From contig OY969915.1 in the NCBI GenBank assembly GCA_963704545.1, positions 868,001 to 932,000 of the forward strand: a stretch of 64,000 nucleotides of DNA. Reading direction: 5' to 3'. Below the pieces are notes generated by a model that made no database searches, was not told the DNA's origin, and saw only the letters and a program-made list of their open reading frames with translations. The position numbers and the translations under genes were made by a program. The stretch comes from VRUE01 sp963704545 (GTDB lineage Bacteria > Actinomycetota > Thermoleophilia > Solirubrobacterales > 70-9). Shown piece by piece: positions 18,565 through 27,746 of this stretch (its first letter is position 1; each line of letters starts with the position of its first letter).

Positions 18565-21500
18565 ATGGGACACGCAAAGACCACCGCCGGCAAGGCGACC
18601 CTAGGCGCCTTGGCGCTTGCGCTCTTGCTGCTCACCCTCGCCTCCCCCGCCCAAGCCGCCCCCACCCACCCCCGCAAGGAAGCCCTCGACATCACCGGCC
18701 TAAACCACGCCTGCGGCGTAGCCGTCGACTCCAAAGGCAACCTCTACGCCTCCAGCGCGGGAACCAACGAGGTCAAGGTCTATGACCCCTCCCACAACCT
18801 CCTCACTTCGATCCCCAACTCCAACGAACCCTGCGGCCTGGCGGTAACCACCACCGGCGTCCTCTACGTCTCCGAGAAGGCAACAGGCGAAGTCGTCCAG
18901 TTCAAGCCCAGCAAATACCCCTTCGCCGGGACTCCCACCTACGGCCCCCGCGAAGTCATCGACGCCTCCACCAAAGCCAAGGGCATCGCGGTGGACTCCT
19001 TCGACGACGCCCTCTACGTCGCCGAGGGCGATCACGTTTCAGCCTACGTCCACGAGATGCAGACCCTCTTGCTTGAAAATGAAGTCACCGGCGGCAGCTT
19101 CAAACTCAAATTCGGAGGCCAGGAAACCCCCTCCCTCCCCTACAACGCCACCGCCGCCGAAGTGCAGGCGGCGCTGGAAGCCCTCTCGAGCATCGAACCC
19201 GGCAACGTCGAAGTCGCCGAACACCCCTCCACCTTGTCTTGGACGGTCTTCTTCACCGGCAAATTCGCCTACACCGACGTGGCGGAAATAGGCCGCGACT
19301 ACTCGCTGCTCACCGGCAGCAACCCGAGACTCGGCGTTATCGAGACAGCCAAAGGCTTCAGCGGCCCGATCGGCGAAGGCGCGCTAACCGAAGCCACCGG
19401 CGTCGCCTCCTACACCGCCGAACCGGCCAATGGCACTCCCTCGCCAATCGACCGCCACCTCTGGGTGGCCGACGCCAAGGGGCTGGGGTCTACGGACGAC
19501 AGCCTGGTCCTCTTCAGCGGCTCCAAAACCAGCGCCCTGAAACTGCGCCGCGAACTCACTGGCGCCGCCACCCCCGACGGCTCCCTCGGCTTCGGCACGG
19601 CCGGCGCCTACCTCGCCGCCGACCCCGGAAACATCGACGCGAAAAAATGCGCCGTGGTCGGCGAAGGGGCCTGCAGCGCCGGGCACCTCTTCCTCTACGA
19701 CGCCGCCCACAAAGCGCTCGACGAGTTCGACGCCTCCGGCGAATACCTCGGCCAGACCAAAAACGCCGCCTTCGCCGATGCCGAGCCGACCCAGGTCGCG
19801 GTCGACCGCTCGGGCGGTGCGGGCGACGGCACCCTCTACGTCACCGCCGGCGCCACCACGCCCGCCAGCGCGCTCGCCTTCGGCCCCCTCCTGCAGCCCA
19901 AACGCGAAACCCTCCCCGAACCGATCTCCCACACCCTGGCAAATGCCAGGGCGGTGGCCACCGATTTCTACGGCAACGTCTACGCGGCGGCGGGGACCAA
20001 AGTCAGCGTCTTCGACCCCAAAGGCAAAGCACTCACCTCCTTCACAGACACAAAAGGCACCCCCACCGACCTCGCGGTCGACTCGACCTGCAAGGTCTAC
20101 GTGCTGGAGGGCGAAACGAAAGCCACCTACTTCACTCCGACCGCCTGCCCGCCGGTCTCGGGCACGACCTATGCGCGCCAGGAATCGGTGGTCGCCACCG
20201 GCAGCGGGTTTAGAGGGATCGCGGTCAACCCGGGGCCCTCGGCCGGCAAGGACCGCCTCTTCGTCACCGGCACCGCTGTCACCCGCGAATACGACTCCGC
20301 CGCCAAAGGCTCGGGCCCGCTCAACCCCGAATTCGCCAAAGACACCGTTCCGTCGAGCGCTCTCCGCGAATCGATCGCGGTAAACGGCGCCAACGGGAGC
20401 GTCTACTTCGGCGTAAACCCGCACCTGATCTACGTGGTCGACCCGACAGGCAAAGAAATCCTGGCGCGGATCGACACCACCGTCTCCACGAGCGGCATAA
20501 CCGGCTTCAACCCCCGCCTGGCCGTCGACCAGGCCAACGGCCACGTGATCGAGTTCGACGGAAAAAGCAAAAGCGCACGCGAGTACGAGGCCGTCGCTGG
20601 CGGCTTCGTCGCCGAATTCGGCTCCTTCACCGAAGAACTGACCAAGCAATACCGGGTCGCCGTCGACAGCTCCTGTGCCCTGCACGAACCGCCGCTCGAC
20701 GAAACGACGACGCCGACCTGCGAAGAATTCGACCCCGCCAACGGCACCGTCTACGTGGCTTTCGACGACACCAATCTCAGCCATCCTCCCTTCGACGTGA
20801 ACGCGTTCGGGCCGCTGGAGTACCCCGAAGCGGGGGAACCGCCAGTTGCTGTGACCGGCAGCGCCGACGAATTCGGCCCCGGCGCCGCCACCCTGCACGG
20901 CAGCGTCGACCCGAAGGGAACCCTGCTCGGAGAATGCAAGTTCGAGTACCTGACCGAGGCCGAATACCAGACCAACGGCGAAACCTTCTCCGGCGCCGAA
21001 GTAAAAGCCTGCGCCGAGAGCCCCGCAGAAATCGGCAAAGGGAACGAAGCGGTCCCCGTCCACGCCCAGGTCGAAGGCCTGGCGGAAACGGTCTACCGCT
21101 TCCGCCTCGTCGCCAATAACGCGGGCGGATCGAGCGAAGGCGAAGCCGTGCTCTTCGGAGCGCCCCAGGTCGAAGCGCTCTCGCCGCTGCCGATCCTCTA
21201 CCACGAAGCGACCCTGCGGGCCAAGGTCAACCCCTCGGGCCTTGCCACCGAATACCGCTTCGACTTCGTCGATGCTCAGAGCTTCGAAGAACAGGGCGGC
21301 TTCGAAGGCCCCGAGACCCGCCACAGCGCCTGGACCGAGCTGGCGGCTGGGGAAGCGGCGGTGCAGGTATCCGCCGCGATCGTCGGCCTCGCCGAAGGGA
21401 CCGAGTACCGCTACCGCGCGGTCGCCAAAAACGACGTCGCGACGGTAGAAGGGCCGACCCAGTCCTTCGCCACCCAGGTGCGACGGGGCGCCGAATCGTG

Positions 21501-23490
21501 CCCCAACGGCACCTACCGCTTCGGCCTCTCGGCCAACCTGCCCGACTGCCGCGCCTATGAGCTCGTCACCCCGGCGCAGACCGACGGCCTCAAGCCCTAT
21601 GCCGCAGGCGACGGCGGCAGCCTTTCGGGAAGCTTCAGCAGCTGGCTCACGGTCCAGCGCGACGAAAGCGCCGGGGAGCGCCTCTCCTACTTCGCCGACG
21701 GCACCCTGCCCGGCTTCGATGGAAACGGCCAGACCGACGGCTACCGGGCCGAGCGCGGGGCGGGCGATCACCCCGCCGGCGGCTGGCAGAGTGCTCTCTT
21801 CTCTCCCAGCTATGCGCAGGCGGGCGCCAGCCAACCGCAACAGCACGGCATCGCCGCCGATCAGCTCTATTCGATCTGGGAAAGTACGGCTGTAGAAGGC
21901 CGCCCCGGGGCCCTGCCCAGGGGCGTCTACCTGCGCACCCCCGCAGGCTTCGAAGCGCTCGGGCAGGGCAGCCTCGGCACCGACCTCGGTGCGCTCAGCC
22001 GCTACGTGGGCGCCGGCGGCGCCCACGCGATCTTCGCCTCCAAAGAACACCTGGAGGAAGATGCCGCGCCGAGCGGCACCGAAGCGCTCTATGACCGCGC
22101 CGCGGGCGAACCCAGCGCCGAAGTGGTCTCGGTCAAGCCCGACGGCTCGGCCTTCGGCGCCGGCGAAGCCGCCACCTACATCGGCGCAAGCGAAGACGGC
22201 GCCGCGGTCGCCTTCCGCGTGGGCGGCACGCTCTACCTGCACCGCGAAGGCGAAACCACCGAGATCGCCGAAGGCTCCAACACCTTCGCCGGGATCTCAG
22301 AAGACGGCACCCGGGTCTTCTACGTGGCCGCCGCCGCGGTGGGTTTCTCCCCGCCCCCGCCCGCACCCCTCTACGCCTGCGACACCGAAGCAGGCCCCTG
22401 CGCGGGCCCTGGCGCCCATCCGCCGGAGGAAATCGCCGCCAAAGGCATCTTCGCCCTGGTCTCACCCGACGGCAGCAATGCCTTCTTCTCCTCCGAAGAA
22501 GCGATCGGCGAAGAAGTGAACGACAATGGCGAAGAACCCGAAGCCGGCGCCCACAACCTCTACGCCTGGGACGGGGCGCAAACCCGCTTCGTCGGCCAGC
22601 TCGCCGCTGCCGACTTCAAAAACGAAGCGTTCACGGGCATGGCGGGCATGAACCTAGCCGCCTGGACTACGGCACTCGGCATTGGCGACCATGGTGGGCG
22701 GGCCTTCGCCCCGACCCGCTCGACGCCGGGCGGCGGCGCCTTCGTCTTCCAGTCCCACGCCCGTCTGAGCGCCTATGACAACGAAGGCGTGGGCGAGATC
22801 TACCGCTACGACCCGGCGGCCGAAGAAGGAGAGCGCCTGCTCTGCGTCTCCTGCGATCCCTCCGGCGCCCCGCCCACCGCCGACGCCCTGCTCGAGGACC
22901 TCCGCTTCGGAAGCGGCACTCCCGTCAAGGCCAAGACGATGATCGCCAACCTGACCGACGACGGCGAGGAGGTCTTCTTCCAGAGCTTCGATCGCCTGCT
23001 GCCAGAAGACGCCAACGAAGTAGAGGACGTCTATCAGTGGAGGGCGAAGGGCAGCGGCAGCCCCGAGTGCACCCGCCCCGGCGGCTGCCTGGCGCTGATC
23101 TCCTCCGGGCAGGGGGAAACGCCCTCCTTCCTCTATGGCATGAGCGCCGACGGGCATGACGTCTTCTTCCGCACGCAGGAGAAGCTGGTGGGGATGGACG
23201 AAGCGGGCAGCCCCTCGGTCTACGACGCCAGGGCAGGCGGCGGCATCCCCGAACCGGCGGTGCCCGCTCCCTGCCAGGGCGATGCCTGCCAGGGCAACGG
23301 GACCGAAGTGCCCCAGATCCCCAGCTCCGCCACCACGGGCTCCGGCGAAGCAGCAGAAGCGCCCAAAGCCCGTCCCTGCGCCAAAGGCAAGCGCCGGGTC
23401 AAGGGCCGCTGCGTGAAGCCCCACAAGAAGAAGAACCACGCCAAGAAGCACCACCGCCGAGCCAAGCACGACCGGGGAGGGAACCGATGA
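18565..23490 (+). CDS. Giant secreted NHL propeller protein with FN3-like and PD40-like C-terminus
   Basis: A 1,641-residue exported protein. The signal peptide differs from its neighbour only before LTLASPAQAA. The propeller half (about 30-750) is identical to that of the 1,519-residue protein. It then carries FN3-like repeats (GAATLHGSVDPKGT, ATLRAKVNPSGLATEYRFDF; about 760-975) and a second propeller-like region with recurrent DG..VFF/AIF strands (about 985-1590). The tail is strongly basic (Lys/Arg/His-rich), which would suit binding to anionic wall polymers. The ATG has a GGGAGAAGCA ribosome-binding site. The stop overlaps the next start by 4 nt (ATGA). It is the first gene of a coupled operon running to 29012. 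Confidence 0.82.
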   Translation: MGHAKTTAGKATLGALALALLLLTLASPAQAAPTHPRKEALDITGLNHACGVAVDSKGNLYASSAGTNEVKVYDPSHNLLTSIPNSNEPCGLAVTTTGVLYVSEKATGEVVQFKPSKYPFAGTPTYGPREVIDASTKAKGIAVDSFDDALYVAEGDHVSAYVHEMQTLLLENEVTGGSFKLKFGGQETPSLPYNATAAEVQAALEALSSIEPGNVEVAEHPSTLSWTVFFTGKFAYTDVAEIGRDYSLLTGSNPRLGVIETAKGFSGPIGEGALTEATGVASYTAEPANGTPSPIDRHLWVADAKGLGSTDDSLVLFSGSKTSALKLRRELTGAATPDGSLGFGTAGAYLAADPGNIDAKKCAVVGEGACSAGHLFLYDAAHKALDEFDASGEYLGQTKNAAFADAEPTQVAVDRSGGAGDGTLYVTAGATTPASALAFGPLLQPKRETLPEPISHTLANARAVATDFYGNVYAAAGTKVSVFDPKGKALTSFTDTKGTPTDLAVDSTCKVYVLEGETKATYFTPTACPPVSGTTYARQESVVATGSGFRGIAVNPGPSAGKDRLFVTGTAVTREYDSAAKGSGPLNPEFAKDTVPSSALRESIAVNGANGSVYFGVNPHLIYVVDPTGKEILARIDTTVSTSGITGFNPRLAVDQANGHVIEFDGKSKSAREYEAVAGGFVAEFGSFTEELTKQYRVAVDSSCALHEPPLDETTTPTCEEFDPANGTVYVAFDDTNLSHPPFDVNAFGPLEYPEAGEPPVAVTGSADEFGPGAATLHGSVDPKGTLLGECKFEYLTEAEYQTNGETFSGAEVKACAESPAEIGKGNEAVPVHAQVEGLAETVYRFRLVANNAGGSSEGEAVLFGAPQVEALSPLPILYHEATLRAKVNPSGLATEYRFDFVDAQSFEEQGGFEGPETRHSAWTELAAGEAAVQVSAAIVGLAEGTEYRYRAVAKNDVATVEGPTQSFATQVRRGAESCPNGTYRFGLSANLPDCRAYELVTPAQTDGLKPYAAGDGGSLSGSFSSWLTVQRDESAGERLSYFADGTLPGFDGNGQTDGYRAERGAGDHPAGGWQSALFSPSYAQAGASQPQQHGIAADQLYSIWESTAVEGRPGALPRGVYLRTPAGFEALGQGSLGTDLGALSRYVGAGGAHAIFASKEHLEEDAAPSGTEALYDRAAGEPSAEVVSVKPDGSAFGAGEAATYIGASEDGAAVAFRVGGTLYLHREGETTEIAEGSNTFAGISEDGTRVFYVAAAAVGFSPPPPAPLYACDTEAGPCAGPGAHPPEEIAAKGIFALVSPDGSNAFFSSEEAIGEEVNDNGEEPEAGAHNLYAWDGAQTRFVGQLAAADFKNEAFTGMAGMNLAAWTTALGIGDHGGRAFAPTRSTPGGGAFVFQSHARLSAYDNEGVGEIYRYDPAAEEGERLLCVSCDPSGAPPTADALLEDLRFGSGTPVKAKTMIANLTDDGEEVFFQSFDRLLPEDANEVEDVYQWRAKGSGSPECTRPGGCLALISSGQGETPSFLYGMSADGHDVFFRTQEKLVGMDEAGSPSVYDARAGGGIPEPAVPAPCQGDACQGNGTEVPQIPSSATTGSGEAAEAPKARPCAKGKRRVKGRCVKPHKKKNHAKKHHRRAKHDRGGNR
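18631..20814 (+). repeat. 2,184-bp apparently identical direct repeat, copy 2 (propeller coding block)
   Basis: Second copy of the block at 14019-16202. It starts within the signal peptide coding region of the 1,641-residue protein and ends at the same codon (…NAFGP), after which an FN3-like and PD40-like C-terminus follows instead of InlB repeats. Confidence 0.92.
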
Positions 23491-26246
23491 CCCGCCGTAT
23501 CGTGCTGTTCGCAGCGCCCCTGCTGGTCGTCCTCGCCCTGGCGATACCCGCAGTTGCCGCAGAAGCTGAAAACTGCGACACAGAACCGCGCCCGGCCTGC
23601 TACGGGATCGCCTCGGTAGGTGCCTCGCTCTCCACCCACGAAGCCGGCGCCCACCCCGACCTCACCCTCAACGTCGAGGCCAAAGTAGACCCCTCAAGCC
23701 CGACCAACGTCTTCGGCTTGCACGCACCCTATGACGCATCCCGCAACGCCCGCTTCAACCTGCCGCCGGGCCTGATCGGCGACCCCAACGCGATCGGGGC
23801 GGTGCAGCAGTGCTCAGCGCAGCAGCTGGTCAGCTTCAACCTACCCGGCGGCGGCTGCCCCAACGGCTCCCAGATCGGCGTCTCGAACATCACAGCCTAC
23901 GACCTGACCCAGGAATTCCACGAGCCCGTCTACATGATGAAGCCCCCCGGCGGCGACATAGTCGCCCGGATCGGCATCATCGGCGGCATCTTCCCGATCT
24001 TCATCAACTTTCAGGTGCGCTCGGAAACCGACTACGGGATCACTGCCGAAGTCACCAACGCGCCCGCCGCGGCTGTCGTGGTCAAGCTCGAATCGACCTT
24101 CTGGGGAGTCCCCGCCGACAAAGCCCACGACGAAGAACGCTGCACTCCCCAAGAGGTGTTCGCCAAAGGCTGCGTCCTTTCCCCCGAACGCCCCCCGGGT
24201 GGCAACATACTGCCCTTCTTCACCAACCCGACCCGCTGCGGGGTGCCGCTCGAGGTCGGTGTCAACGCCTCTGGCTGGTCCGAACCGGAGTTCGACCCCG
24301 AAAAGGAAGTGACTACCTCCCTGGGCGAAATCAGCGGCTGCGACAAACTCCCCTTCGGCCCCGCGGTGGAAGTCCTGCCGACCTCCCACCACACCACCTC
24401 CCCGACCGGGATCGACATGACGATCAAGCTGCCGGCCTCCCCGGGGGTGAAAGTGCTCGAACCCTCCCAGACCCGCCGTATCCAGATCGACCTGCCGGTC
24501 GGCTTCGGGGTCAACACCGGCACCGCCGATGGGCTTGAGACCTGCTCGCCACAGCAGGTCGCCTTCGGCGAGAACGCCGCCGCCCACTGCCCCGACGCCT
24601 CAAAGCTCGCAGCGACCGAATTCAACGTGCCGGTGCTGGAACGAAACCTCAAAGGAGCGATCTACCTCCGCGAGCCCGAACCGGGCAAGCCCTACCGGAT
24701 CTGGGTCGTCGCCGATGACCTCGGCCTGCACCTGAAGCTGCCCGGAGAACTGGAACTGGACAAAGACGACGGCCAGATCCACTCGGTCGTCTTCGGCACG
24801 CCGGAGCTGGGAGGACTGCCCCAGGCGCCGCTCAGGGAAGTGAAGCTGCTCTTCAAGTCGGGCTTTAGAGCGCCGCTGATCACGCCTGAGCAGTGCGGCA
24901 CCTACCTCTCCCACTACGTCTTCGTCCCCTGGTCGGGCGGCCCGCTGGCAGAAGGCGACGCGCCGATGGAGATCACCGAAGGCTGCACCGACGGCGGCTT
25001 CTCACCCAAGCTCGACGCCGGCTCCACCGACTCCAAAGGCGGCGCCTTCAGCCCCTTCAACGTCACCCTGACCAGGGAGGACCCAGAGGCAGACCTCGCC
25101 GCTTTCGCCCTCGCCCTGCCCAGGGGCATGGCCGCCTCCTTCGCCGGCCTTGCCCGCTGCGAAGGCCCCGCAGCGGAAAGCGGCAACTGCCCGGCCAGCT
25201 CCAGGATCGGCAAGGTAGTAGCCGCGGTAGGCGCCGGCCCGTCCCCATTGTGGGTCCCCCAACCCGGCAAACGCCCCACAGCCATCTACCTGGGAGGCCC
25301 CTACAAAGGCGCCCCGACGAGCATCGTCGCCGTAGTCCCCAAGCAGGCCGGCCCCTTCGATTTCGGCGAAGAAGTGGTCAGAAGCGCGATCGCCGTCGAC
25401 CCGGTGACCGCCCAGGCGACCACCACGACCGACCCCCTGCCCCAGCTGATCGAAGGCACCCCGCTTCACTACCGCACGATCGGCGTGCAGCTGGACAAGC
25501 CCGACTTCGTCCTCAACCCGACCTCCTGCGCCAAGAAGGAATCGACAGCGACCTTCGCCTCGACCGACGGGCGCAGCGCAACGGCGTCTGACTCCTTCGC
25601 CGCCACCGGCTGCTCTGGCCTTGACTTCAAGCCGAAGATCTCCTTCCGCCTCAAAGGCGGCACCCACAGAGGCGCCCACCCGAGGCTGAGCGCGATCGTC
25701 CGCCCCAGGGCCGGCGACGCCAACATAGGAGCGTTCTCGGTCGCCCTGCCCCATTCGGAGTTCCTCGACCAGGCCCACATCAAGACCGTCTGCACCAGGG
25801 TGCAGTTCAAGGCCGGCGGGGGCGGGGGGGAGCAGTGTCCGGCGGGCTCGATCTACGGCGAAGTGACGGCACGTAGCCCGCTGTTTGACTTCCCCCTCAC
25901 CGGCAAGATCTACCTGCGCTCCTCTGACCACCCATTGCCCGACATGGTGGCGGTCCTGAAGGGCCCATCCTCCTTCCCGGTCGTGATCGAGTCCGCGGGG
26001 CGGATCGACTCGGTAAACGGAGGAATACGCACCACCTTTGACTCGGTGCCAGACGCCCCGGTATCGGAAATCATCGCCAGCTTCCCCGGCGGCGCCAAGG
26101 GCCTGATCGTCAACTCGACCAACCTCTGCCTGAAGACCAACAGGGCGACCGCCAAGTACACCGGCCAAAACGGCAAGCGGGCCACCGGGCACCCGGCGAT
26201 GCAGGACTCCTGCAAGAAGAGGGGCGCCAAGAAGCGCCGCCGTTGA
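23487..26246 (+). CDS. Large secreted protein of unknown function
   Basis: A 919-residue exported protein. The signal peptide ends near AVAAEA (about 26). The mature part is beta-rich, has regularly spaced single Cys residues, and repeats the motif C..QQ......A..CP..S.IG in at least three places (about 110, 350 and 560), suggesting three related modules. A strand such as GAIYLREPEPGKPYRIW / KIYLRSSDHPLPDMVAV recurs in the modules. The tail is basic (KKRGAKKRRR), like that of the preceding gene. It overlaps both neighbours (ATGA with the upstream gene, TGATG with the downstream gene). I do not recognise the family. The small downstream protein looks like a single module of this one. Confidence 0.75.
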   Translation: MTRRIVLFAAPLLVVLALAIPAVAAEAENCDTEPRPACYGIASVGASLSTHEAGAHPDLTLNVEAKVDPSSPTNVFGLHAPYDASRNARFNLPPGLIGDPNAIGAVQQCSAQQLVSFNLPGGGCPNGSQIGVSNITAYDLTQEFHEPVYMMKPPGGDIVARIGIIGGIFPIFINFQVRSETDYGITAEVTNAPAAAVVVKLESTFWGVPADKAHDEERCTPQEVFAKGCVLSPERPPGGNILPFFTNPTRCGVPLEVGVNASGWSEPEFDPEKEVTTSLGEISGCDKLPFGPAVEVLPTSHHTTSPTGIDMTIKLPASPGVKVLEPSQTRRIQIDLPVGFGVNTGTADGLETCSPQQVAFGENAAAHCPDASKLAATEFNVPVLERNLKGAIYLREPEPGKPYRIWVVADDLGLHLKLPGELELDKDDGQIHSVVFGTPELGGLPQAPLREVKLLFKSGFRAPLITPEQCGTYLSHYVFVPWSGGPLAEGDAPMEITEGCTDGGFSPKLDAGSTDSKGGAFSPFNVTLTREDPEADLAAFALALPRGMAASFAGLARCEGPAAESGNCPASSRIGKVVAAVGAGPSPLWVPQPGKRPTAIYLGGPYKGAPTSIVAVVPKQAGPFDFGEEVVRSAIAVDPVTAQATTTTDPLPQLIEGTPLHYRTIGVQLDKPDFVLNPTSCAKKESTATFASTDGRSATASDSFAATGCSGLDFKPKISFRLKGGTHRGAHPRLSAIVRPRAGDANIGAFSVALPHSEFLDQAHIKTVCTRVQFKAGGGGGEQCPAGSIYGEVTARSPLFDFPLTGKIYLRSSDHPLPDMVAVLKGPSSFPVVIESAGRIDSVNGGIRTTFDSVPDAPVSEIIASFPGGAKGLIVNSTNLCLKTNRATAKYTGQNGKRATGHPAMQDSCKKRGAKKRRR

Positions 26247-27046
26247 TGGGTGCCCTGAGATCTCCCGGCCAAGCAGCCATGGCCACCCTCCTGGCCATGG
26301 CTGCCCTGCTCGGCGCGCTCTGTGCCCCCGCGCAGGCCGAGACGATCGCCAAGGGCCCGGCCAAGGTAGTGGTCTCCGGCAGACTCGCCCCCAAGGCCCT
26401 GCCGCGCAAGGGCTCAGCCCCGGTCTCGGTCACCCTGGCGGGGAGGATCTCCCCCACCCGCAAGGGCCCCCTGCCCCAGCTGCGAAAGATCAGCTTCGCG
26501 ATCAACTCCCACGGCCACCTCGACCTCTCCGGCCTGCCGGTATGCAGAGTGGGCCACATCCAGCCCTCCTCAAACCAAGAGGCACTGGCGGCCTGCGGGG
26601 ACTCTCTGATCGGCACCGGCGACTTCGCCGCCAACGTGAAGCTCCCAGAACAGACCCCCTTTCCCTCCAAGGGCAAGATGCTCGCCTTCAACGGGCGCCT
26701 CAGGGGCAAGCCAGCGATCTTCGCCCACGTCTACGGCACCGAGCCCGCCTCGATCTCCTACGTCCTTCCCTTCACCGTCACCCACACCAAGGGCACCTTC
26801 GGCACCGTCTTGGAGGCAAACCTGCCCCAGATCGCCGGCGAATGGGGCAACGTCACCCAGGTCTCGATGACCCTGGGGCGCGTCTACCGCTCCCACGGAA
26901 AGGCCCGCAGCTACCTCACCGCCGGCTGCCCGGCCCCCAATGGCTTCAACGGCGCCGTCTTCCCCCTGACCCGCACCGCCTTCGAGTTCGCCGGCGGCCT
27001 CACCCTGGCGACGACGCTGAACCGCAGCTGCGAGGTGACGGGGTGA
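26246..27046 (+). CDS. Secreted single-module relative of the upstream 919-residue protein
   Basis: A 266-residue exported protein with a signal peptide ending at APAQA (about 32). The body contains INSHGHLDLSGLPVC, then the C..IQPSS..EAL..CGDSLIG pattern that also recurs in the 919-residue protein, and a K..FNGRLRGKPAIFAHVYG strand. ATG 26246 overlaps the upstream stop (TGATG) and is preferred to the TTG one codon earlier. The function is unknown. Tight overlap with both neighbours indicates one transcript and probably one surface assembly. Confidence 0.75.
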   Translation: MGALRSPGQAAMATLLAMAALLGALCAPAQAETIAKGPAKVVVSGRLAPKALPRKGSAPVSVTLAGRISPTRKGPLPQLRKISFAINSHGHLDLSGLPVCRVGHIQPSSNQEALAACGDSLIGTGDFAANVKLPEQTPFPSKGKMLAFNGRLRGKPAIFAHVYGTEPASISYVLPFTVTHTKGTFGTVLEANLPQIAGEWGNVTQVSMTLGRVYRSHGKARSYLTAGCPAPNGFNGAVFPLTRTAFEFAGGLTLATTLNRSCEVTG

Positions 27047-27744
27047 GAGGGCTGCGCCGCCACCTCTCCTTCGCCAACCTCGCCTCGGGCCTCGCCCTGC
27101 TTCTCGCCCTCACCACCTCCGGCGCCTACGCCGCCTCCCAGCTAGCCCCCAAGTCGGTGGGGGAGAAGCAACTGAGACCGGGAGCCGTCACCGCCGCCAA
27201 GCTCAGAAAGAACGCCGTCAGCTCCCCCAAGATCAAGGCCGAAGCGGTGGGGACGGGGAAGCTCGCAGGCGGCTCCGTCACCGAGGCAAAGCTCGCGAAC
27301 GCCTCGGTCTCCACCGCGAAGCTTCAAGACGGCGCGGTCAGCACCGACAAGATCGCCAACGAAGCCGTCACCGGAGCGAAGGTCAACGAGCCGACCCTGG
27401 GCCATGTGCCCTTGGCCACAAGGGCCGACACAGCGATCTTCGCCGAAGCCGCCAACCCCACCACCTTCGCCTCGGTCGCCAAAGACGGCACCCTCGACAC
27501 CGAAGCCTCCAAGGCGATCGCCTCGGTCAAACAGTTCGAAGCCGGCGTCTACTGCATCTCCGCCGCCTTCACCCCCAAGGGGGCGGTGGTTACCCCCAAG
27601 CTCCCCGCCACCGCCGCGCTCATCACCTTCGCCCGCCTCGGCGGCGGCGCCAGCCCCTGCTCCTTCACCCAGGTCGAGGTGCAGGTCCGAAACTCAGAAG
27701 GCAAAGCGACAGAAGCGGCCTTCTTCGCTCTCCTTTACCGCTGA
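27043..27744 (+). CDS. Secreted protein with periodic AxLxxxAVxxxKI repeats
   Basis: A 233-residue exported protein beginning at GTG 27043, which overlaps the upstream stop by 4 nt (GTGA). A signal peptide (about 12-29) is followed by about nine tandem repeats of roughly 10-12 residues of the type GAVTAAKLRKN / AVSSPKIKAE / SVTEAKLANA / AVSTDKIANE (about 40-115). The rest is a compact C-terminal domain with two Cys residues (YCISAAF, PCSFTQ). The periodicity, with Ala/Val, small residues and Lys-hydrophobic at fixed positions, suggests a beta-solenoid or stalk carrying the C-terminal domain away from the wall. Similar repeats are familiar from Solirubrobacterales surface proteins, but the function is unknown. 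Confidence 0.75.
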   Translation: MRGLRRHLSFANLASGLALLLALTTSGAYAASQLAPKSVGEKQLRPGAVTAAKLRKNAVSSPKIKAEAVGTGKLAGGSVTEAKLANASVSTAKLQDGAVSTDKIANEAVTGAKVNEPTLGHVPLATRADTAIFAEAANPTTFASVAKDGTLDTEASKAIASVKQFEAGVYCISAAFTPKGAVVTPKLPATAALITFARLGGGASPCSFTQVEVQVRNSEGKATEAAFFALLYR

Positions 27745-27746
27745 GC

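Noticed and set aside
19384..22242. A 952-codon minus-strand frame opposite the second propeller protein (and its twin at 14772-16172)
   Set aside because: The antisense frame is kept open by GC-rich codon structure. Its identity between the two copies follows from the DNA duplication.
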